Positions 60,455 to 64,000 of a DNA stretch of 64,000 bases are shown here, in pieces. The DNA is from CBDDIP01 sp965229005 (lineage in GTDB: Bacteria > Actinomycetota > Acidimicrobiia > Acidimicrobiales > Ilumatobacteraceae): assembly GCA_965229005.1 (NCBI GenBank), contig CBDDIP010000002.1, positions 1,302,001 to 1,366,000 on the forward strand. Direction: 5' to 3'. Below the pieces are notes generated by a model that saw only the letters and a program-made list of their open reading frames with translations, searched no databases and was not told the origin of the DNA. Each line of letters starts with the position of its first letter. Within the stretch, counting starts at the first letter, position 1. Both the position numbers and the translations under genes were made by a program.

Positions 60455-61372
60455 ATGCCGATCCAAACCACGCCCAAGATCTGGATGAACGGCAGCCTGG
60501 TGGACTGGGAGAAGGCCCAGATCCACGTGCTGACGCACACCCTCCACTACGGCACGGGCGTGTTCGAGGGCATCCGCGCCTACGAGACCGCCGAGGGCCC
60601 TGCGGTCTTCCGCCTCACCGAGCACATCCAGCGCCTGCACAACTCGGCGAAGATCGTCGGGATGGAGATCCCGTACTCCGTCGACGAGCTGGTCGAGGCG
60701 ACCAAGGCAACGGTGGCCTCCACCGGCCTGCCGGGTTGCTACGTCCGTCCGATCGCGTACTACGGCTACGGCGAGATGGGTCTCAACACGTTGCCGTGCA
60801 GCGTCGACGTCGCCATCGCCTGCTGGCCGTGGGGCGCCTACCTCGGTGACGACGCGGTGGAGAAGGGCGTGCGGATGAAGATCTCGTCCTGGACCCGCCA
60901 CGACCACAACACGATGCCGCCAGCGTCGAAGACCACCGGCAACTACGTCAACTCGTCGCTCGCCAAGGTCGAGGCGTTGAAGGCCGGCTACGACGAGGCG
61001 ATCATGCTCGCCCCGAACGGGCTCGTCGCCGAGTGCACCGGCGAGAACATCTTCGTGGCCCGCAACGGGATCCTGATCACGCCGCCGATCTCGGCAGGCG
61101 CGCTCGAGGGCATCACCCAGAACTCGGTGATGACCATCGCTCGCGACCTCGGCTTCGACGTGCGCGTGGACAACCTGGCCCGCAGCGACCTGTACATCGC
61201 CGAGGAGATCCTCGTGTGCGGCACTGCCGCCGAGGTCAGCTCGGTCAACTCGGTCGACGATCGCTCGGTGCCGTGCCCCGGCCCGATGACCAAGGCCATC
61301 GCCGAGGTCTACGCCCGCACCGTGCGCGGCCAGGAAGACAAGTACAAGGACTGGCTCGAGCTCGCCGTCTGA
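60455..61372 (+). CDS. ilvE: Branched-chain amino-acid aminotransferase
   Basis: The 305-residue PLP enzyme of fold type IV interconverts branched-chain amino acids and their keto acids. Motifs: HTLHYGTGVFEGIRAYET, KTTGNYVNSSLAKVEA with the PLP-binding lysine region, ECTGENIFVARNG, GALEGITQNSVMTIAR and the late FCGTAAEV-type segment VCGTAAEVSSVNSVD. Length is normal. Start at ATG 60455 after GAGGGG upstream. It is the second gene after leuB, so leucine synthesis ends here. Confidence 0.93.
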   Translation: MPIQTTPKIWMNGSLVDWEKAQIHVLTHTLHYGTGVFEGIRAYETAEGPAVFRLTEHIQRLHNSAKIVGMEIPYSVDELVEATKATVASTGLPGCYVRPIAYYGYGEMGLNTLPCSVDVAIACWPWGAYLGDDAVEKGVRMKISSWTRHDHNTMPPASKTTGNYVNSSLAKVEALKAGYDEAIMLAPNGLVAECTGENIFVARNGILITPPISAGALEGITQNSVMTIARDLGFDVRVDNLARSDLYIAEEILVCGTAAEVSSVNSVDDRSVPCPGPMTKAIAEVYARTVRGQEDKYKDWLELAV

Positions 61373-61426
61373 CCGCCCCGGTCCGAGAGCGCCGCAAGCG
61401 CCGCTCGGCATCCGTGATTGGTCGAT

Positions 61427-61470
61427 CTGGCCAGCGCCAGTTGCCGACGTGCCGTTCTGGCGCTGGCCAG
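61427..61470. repeat. 44-bp palindrome upstream of the DUF559 gene
   Basis: Perfect 14-bp arms CTGGCCAGCGCCAG/CTGGCGCTGGCCAG around a 16-base core containing GACGT. It matches the element just after the gene (62284-62327) at about 32 of 44 positions. Confidence 0.65.
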
Positions 61471-61479
61471 TTCGACGGG

Positions 61480-61522
61480 TTTTTCCCTTCGACGAGTTTC
61501 GGCACGGTTCTTTGTCTATGTG
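61480..61522 (+). promoter_or_regulatory. Upstream element of the DUF559 gene, shared with the gene at 41110
   Basis: TTTTTCC, GTTTCGGCACGGTTCTTTGT and a directly following GTG match the upstream region of the hypothetical gene at 41110 within one base of spacing. A leaderless promoter is the simplest reading, but no standard -35/-10 fits. Confidence 0.4.
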
Positions 61523-62281
61523 AAACCTCGCCTGGCCCTCGACCGACTCGATCAGTTGCATGCGCTCGTTGCGAGCATTGGGCCGCCCTGTTGGGTGTTC
61601 GGACCGACCGCTGCCGCCGTCCATCCGTTTGATGGCTATCGGCTCGACCTGCCCTTCCACGTCGGGGTTCCGCGTGGCCGGCACGTCAATCGAGTCGGTC
61701 ACGTCATCCACACGATTCGCGACATGGAGCGCATCGACCTCGAAGTCCGTGACGGTCTTCCGATCTCCTCGCCGACTCGGACCATCATCGACCTGGCCGC
61801 GATGGCGACGCCGAAGCAACTGACGATCGCGATCGATGGTGCGACTCGAGATGGGACGACGAGCGACGACTTCCTGCATCGGCGGCTCGTGGAGCTTCGC
61901 CGGCGTGGTCGTGGCGGCATCGGCACGCTGCTCGCGGCCCTCCAAGGAATCGAAGTTCAGCGCGGTGGCCAGAGCTGGCTCGAACGAGCGTTCCTCGAGT
62001 TGCTCGCCGATCGGCGGATGCCACGCCCGGACACGCAACGTGTGCTCGCCAAGCGCGGGACCAAGCTCATCCGGGTCGACTGCACGTTCCCCGGAACGAA
62101 CATCGTCGTCGAGCTGCTGGGCTATGCGTTCCACCGCACGTTGATGCAGATGCAGTCCGACGCCGAGCGGATGAACCGTCTCCAATTCGCTGGCTTCGTC
62201 GTGATGCAGTTCACCTATCTGGACGTCGTCGGAGCTTCGCCGCTGATGCTCGACACGATCACGGCGGCGCTGAGTCGATGA
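61520..62281 (+). CDS. DUF559-domain protein with AbiEi-like N-terminus
   Basis: The 253-residue protein (from GTG 61520) starts with a region like the N-terminal part of type IV antitoxin-type proteins (LHALVASIGPPCWVFGPTAA, then LPISSPTRTIIDLAAM). It ends with a DUF559 domain of the Vsr/PD-(D/E)XK endonuclease-like fold: RVDCTFPGTNIVVELLGY, DAERMNRLQFAGFVVMQFTY. Such genes are frequent accessory genes in actinobacteria. Function is not known; a nuclease or antitoxin-like role is possible. Two related palindromes flank it, one about 50 bp before the GTG and one 3 bp after the stop. No toxin partner is adjacent. Confidence 0.75.
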   Translation: MKPRLALDRLDQLHALVASIGPPCWVFGPTAAAVHPFDGYRLDLPFHVGVPRGRHVNRVGHVIHTIRDMERIDLEVRDGLPISSPTRTIIDLAAMATPKQLTIAIDGATRDGTTSDDFLHRRLVELRRRGRGGIGTLLAALQGIEVQRGGQSWLERAFLELLADRRMPRPDTQRVLAKRGTKLIRVDCTFPGTNIVVELLGYAFHRTLMQMQSDAERMNRLQFAGFVVMQFTYLDVVGASPLMLDTITAALSR

Positions 62282-62283
62282 AC

Positions 62284-62327
62284 CGGCCAGCGCCGGAACG
62301 CAACGTCGCCTTCTGGCGCTTGTCAGT
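62284..62327. repeat. 44-bp imperfect palindrome downstream of the DUF559 gene
   Basis: CCGGCCAGCGCC...TTCTGGCGCTTGTCAG forms a stem with a few mismatches. The core AACGCAACGTCGCCTTCTGG is almost the same as in the palindrome at 35018-35079. It starts 3 bp after the stop codon and may end the transcript. Confidence 0.6.
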
Positions 62328-62354
62328 TCGGCAGGCTTCGGCTCGGATGGCCGG

Positions 62355-62408
62355 AAAAAGTGAAGCGCCCCAGGGCGCTGCCAGCCGAGGCCGGCGCCCC
62401 CTGGGGCG
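62355..62408 (-). terminator. Strong hairpin with T-tract on the minus strand
   Basis: CGCCCCAGGG-CGC pairs with GCGCCCCCTGGGGCG (about 12 bp, one bulge). On the minus strand it is followed by CTTCACTTTTT, so it would end a transcript coming from 62.9 kb leftwards. On the plus strand it lies after the DUF559 gene without a T-tract. Confidence 0.55.
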
Positions 62409-62459
62409 ACTCCGTGTCGGGGTGATCCACCACTGGTCGATCTCCTGGCGTTAGCCTCT

Positions 62460-62918
62460 CGTTCGACCAATGTCATCGCCCGTCAGCGCAAGCGCTGGCG
62501 GGCGATCCCGTTTTCGGCTCGGCTCCCCGGTTGCCCGGCTTGCCTCCCCGAACGGTGCCACCCGGTCTCCCGGTTGCCCGGTTCCGTTGCAACACCATGC
62601 TCGTTCCACTGCCCCGGTTGCCCGGAACAACTTCCCTCGCTTCAGTCAGCTCGCATCGTCGGCGTTGCCGCTTCCGGCGCTCCCTGACCACCGACCTTCC
62701 CGAAGGACTGCCGGCTGGGCGGATCGCTCCCCTTACCAAACCCGCTTCCGCCTCGTGAACCCGGTTGGCCCTCCACTCCCTGCCGCCGCCCCTTCCAGTT
62801 CGCTTGCTCGGCCTTGCGGCTTCGCTGCGCTTCCTTCGTGACGCCGGCGCTTCGTGGCACCGTTCCTCGGGTTCCGGTTGGCATGCGCTGTCCGGTGTGA
62901 TTGACACATTGCCTGGGC
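62460..62918. ncRNA. Unassigned structured non-coding region (possible RNA gene)
   Basis: This part of the 760-bp gene-free stretch (62282-63042) has no convincing reading frame. It begins with a hairpin CCCGTCAGCGCAAGCGCTGGCGGGCG. It contains CCCGGTTGCCCGG three times (near 62535, 62573 and 62618), and a 12-base pair of complementary segments, GAACGGTGCCAC near 62551 and GTGGCACCGTTC near 62850, about 300 bp apart. It is framed by a plus-strand terminator at 62922-62946 and a minus-strand terminator near 62355-62408, so the strand is open. It does not match RNase P RNA, tmRNA or SRP RNA landmarks that I know. Confidence 0.4.
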
Positions 62919-62921
62919 CGT

Positions 62922-62946
62922 AAAGCCTGGTCAAGAGGCTTTTTTC
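62922..62946 (+). terminator. Intrinsic terminator on the plus strand
   Basis: AAGCCT-ggtcaag-AGGCTT followed by TTTT. This is the clearest classical terminator in the window and would end a plus-strand RNA from the structured region. Confidence 0.65.
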
Positions 62947-63042
62947 GTACCCACAGGGTTATCCCCGCACATCCTTGACTTTCCCCAGAACTTTCTCGTT
63001 CATCCACTGTTCACACACAAGTTGTGCACAGGCAGTTCGCAG
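62947..63042. other. AT-richer gap with DnaA-box-like sequences
   Basis: The 96 bp contain TTATCCCCG (62959-62967), TCATCCACT (63000-63008) and TTGTGCACA (63022-63030), each one or two bases from the DnaA box TTATCCACA/TTGTCCACA, plus TTCACACACAAG. No dnaA or dnaN gene is near, so an origin is not claimed. Confidence 0.3.
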
Positions 63043-64000
63043 TCAGGGCTTGGGATGAGTCTCGAGGAAGTCGAAGACCGTCGACGCGAACGTCGGCGCC
63101 AGCACCGGGACGTGGGTGCCGCCGGGGATCGTCAGCAGCTCGACGTCGATGCCCGCTGGGCAGCCGGAGAACGTCGACGGAACCGCCTCAGCGCCGGCGC
63201 TGGATTCGACGATGTCGACCTGAGCGATGCCGATGGTCGGGCGTGCGTCGCAGCCGTTGAGCGCGGCCCAGTCGGCGACCGTCGTCGCTGCGCCGGGGTA
63301 GGAGGCGCCGTTCGGCTGCGTGCCGCCGAGGTAGTTGATGACCTGGTCGGCGTCGCCGTGGATGTGCAGGACGCTGACCGGTTCCGACGCCGCGCAGGCC
63401 GATGGGTCTGCCGTGTTCGCGCCGGCGAGGTCGACGACGGCGGCGATCGTCGCCGCGTGGTCGCAGGCCATCCGGTACGACATGAACCCACCGTTCGAGT
63501 GGCCGACCAGGAAGATGCGCTTCGGGTCGACGTTGTAGGTCCGTTCGATCTCCTCGATCACGCGGATGAGGTACGTACTGTCGTCGACCGTCGGGTCGAA
63601 GAAGTCGCAGCAGGCCGGCGTGGCGTTCCAGAAGCGGTTGCCGAGGCGATCGACGAGCCCGTCGGGGTGCACGTACAAGAACCCGCGCGCCTCGGCCTCG
63701 GGCTGGAGGCGGAAGTAGACCTCCTGCAGCGCGCCGCTCGCGGTGTAGCCGTGCAGCAGCACGACCAGCGGCGTCGCCGTGGAGCCGTCGTAGCCCGACG
63801 GCGCGATCACCTCGTACGGCCGCGCCGGATCGGGAGCGACGATCGTGCTGGTCGTCGTCGCGGCCGTCGTCACGGTCGTCGTCGTGTCGGCCGTTGTGCT
63901 CATCGCCGGGGCCGCGGTCGTGCTGGGAGTGGTGGGGTTGACGGCGGTGGCGGTGGTGGGAGCGGTGCTCGACCCGTCGCCGCTGCTGCAGGCGGCCATC
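63043..64000 (-). CDS. Secreted/lipoprotein esterase of the PHB depolymerase-like family (5'-truncated)
   Basis: The visible 318 residues begin at the window edge with MAACSSGD, which looks like the end of a lipoprotein signal (lipobox with Cys). The true start is probably beyond base 64000. A long Thr/Ala/Ser spacer leads to an alpha/beta hydrolase domain: LLHGYTASGALQEVYF, VHPDGLVDRLGNRFWN, the nucleophile GHSNGGFMSYRM, and the late HIHGDADQVINYLG (Asp) and GGTHVPV (His). CCDFF and further Cys suggest disulfides. This is the layout of polyhydroxybutyrate depolymerase and feruloyl/acetyl-xylan esterase-like proteins; the substrate is not certain. Confidence 0.82.
   Translation of the reverse strand, partial: MAACSSGDGSSTAPTTATAVNPTTPSTTAAPAMSTTADTTTTVTTAATTTSTIVAPDPARPYEVIAPSGYDGSTATPLVVLLHGYTASGALQEVYFRLQPEAEARGFLYVHPDGLVDRLGNRFWNATPACCDFFDPTVDDSTYLIRVIEEIERTYNVDPKRIFLVGHSNGGFMSYRMACDHAATIAAVVDLAGANTADPSACAASEPVSVLHIHGDADQVINYLGGTQPNGASYPGAATTVADWAALNGCDARPTIGIAQVDIVESSAGAEAVPSTFSGCPAGIDVELLTIPGGTHVPVLAPTFASTVFDFLETHPKP

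Noticed and set aside
62460..62946. Call of RNase P RNA, tmRNA or SRP RNA for the structured region
   Set aside because: The landmark sequences I know for each (for example GAGGAAAGTCC of RNase P RNA, the tRNA-like end of tmRNA) are not present on either strand.
62473..63007. Minus-strand frames of 121 and 153 codons in the gene-free region
   Set aside because: They are low complexity and basic, overlap each other in different frames, have no ribosome site, and run across the complementary segments of the structured region.
62947..63042. Chromosomal origin of replication
   Set aside because: Only three imperfect DnaA boxes in under 100 bp and no dnaA, dnaN, recF or rpmH nearby.
1..64000. 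tRNA, rRNA genes and CRISPR arrays
   Set aside because: I looked through the gaps between genes and saw no tRNA T-loop signature with matching arms, no rRNA, and no regularly spaced direct repeats.

Overview
The window is about 64 kb of very GC-rich DNA with actinobacterial character. Genes are tightly packed with many ATGA/GTGA 4-bp overlaps, GTG and TTG starts are common, lipoproteins and secreted proteins carry Thr/Ser/Pro-rich linkers, and leuCD is divergent from an IclR-type regulator as in Streptomyces and Corynebacterium. Single-copy genes (homospermidine synthase, LeuBCD, GreA, cytochrome c maturation) fit an aerobic soil or aquatic actinobacterium; an Acidimicrobiia/Ilumatobacter-like source is my best guess, from general resemblance only.

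Layout. 1-8.4 kb: four tandem Hsp70-like genes (the first cut by the window edge). They keep the actin-like ATPase domain but lack the Hsp70 substrate-binding domain. Three of the four carry a Pro-rich linker, one membrane helix and an outer domain with four conserved cysteines. The fourth copy is split inside its membrane helix by an IS481-type insertion sequence. 8.4-15.9 kb: homospermidine synthase with a small coupled upstream ORF, an acyl-CoA synthetase, a DEAD-box helicase, and leuCD with a divergent IclR regulator and a palindromic operator between them. 15.9-18.7 kb: a PPOX-fold protein and a fifth Hsp70-like membrane protein. 18.7-26.7 kb: three ECF sigma/membrane-partner gene pairs with a lipoprotein, a hemerythrin and a polytopic membrane protein; one ECF gene and the lipoprotein gene share a promoter-like sequence. 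26.8-33.4 kb: cytochrome c maturation genes ccmF, a ccmH-ccmI fusion and ccmG beside a membrane-bound pentaheme cytochrome c. 33.5-35.0 kb: a cNMP-fold/SH3 protein and an FMN reductase.

35.2-40.9 kb: the most unusual locus, two overlapping genes that each end in a dynamin-like GTPase. One starts with an Hsp70 ATPase domain and the other with a catalytically dead protein kinase domain. 41.1-55.5 kb: a secondary-metabolite locus with a one-module NRPS whose adenylation domain holds both a luciferase-like monooxygenase and a methyltransferase, a divergent type I PKS (KS-AT-KR-DH-ACP-TE), and a flavin monooxygenase. 55.6-61.4 kb: housekeeping genes (two-domain FKBP lipoprotein, UbiB-family kinase, alpha/beta hydrolase, GreA, LeuB, IlvE). 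61.4-64 kb: a DUF559 gene bracketed by related palindromes, a 0.76-kb structured non-coding region, and an esterase running off the window.

How parts may work together. LeuC, LeuD, LeuB and IlvE give most of the leucine branch, with the IclR protein as probable regulator. The ccm genes supply haem attachment for the pentaheme cytochrome. The NRPS, PKS and monooxygenase probably make one small peptide-polyketide. The Hsp70-like proteins (six, counting the dynamin fusion) suggest a clade-specific expansion of actin-like ATPases working at the membrane. All functions come from reading motifs and context; no database search was run.
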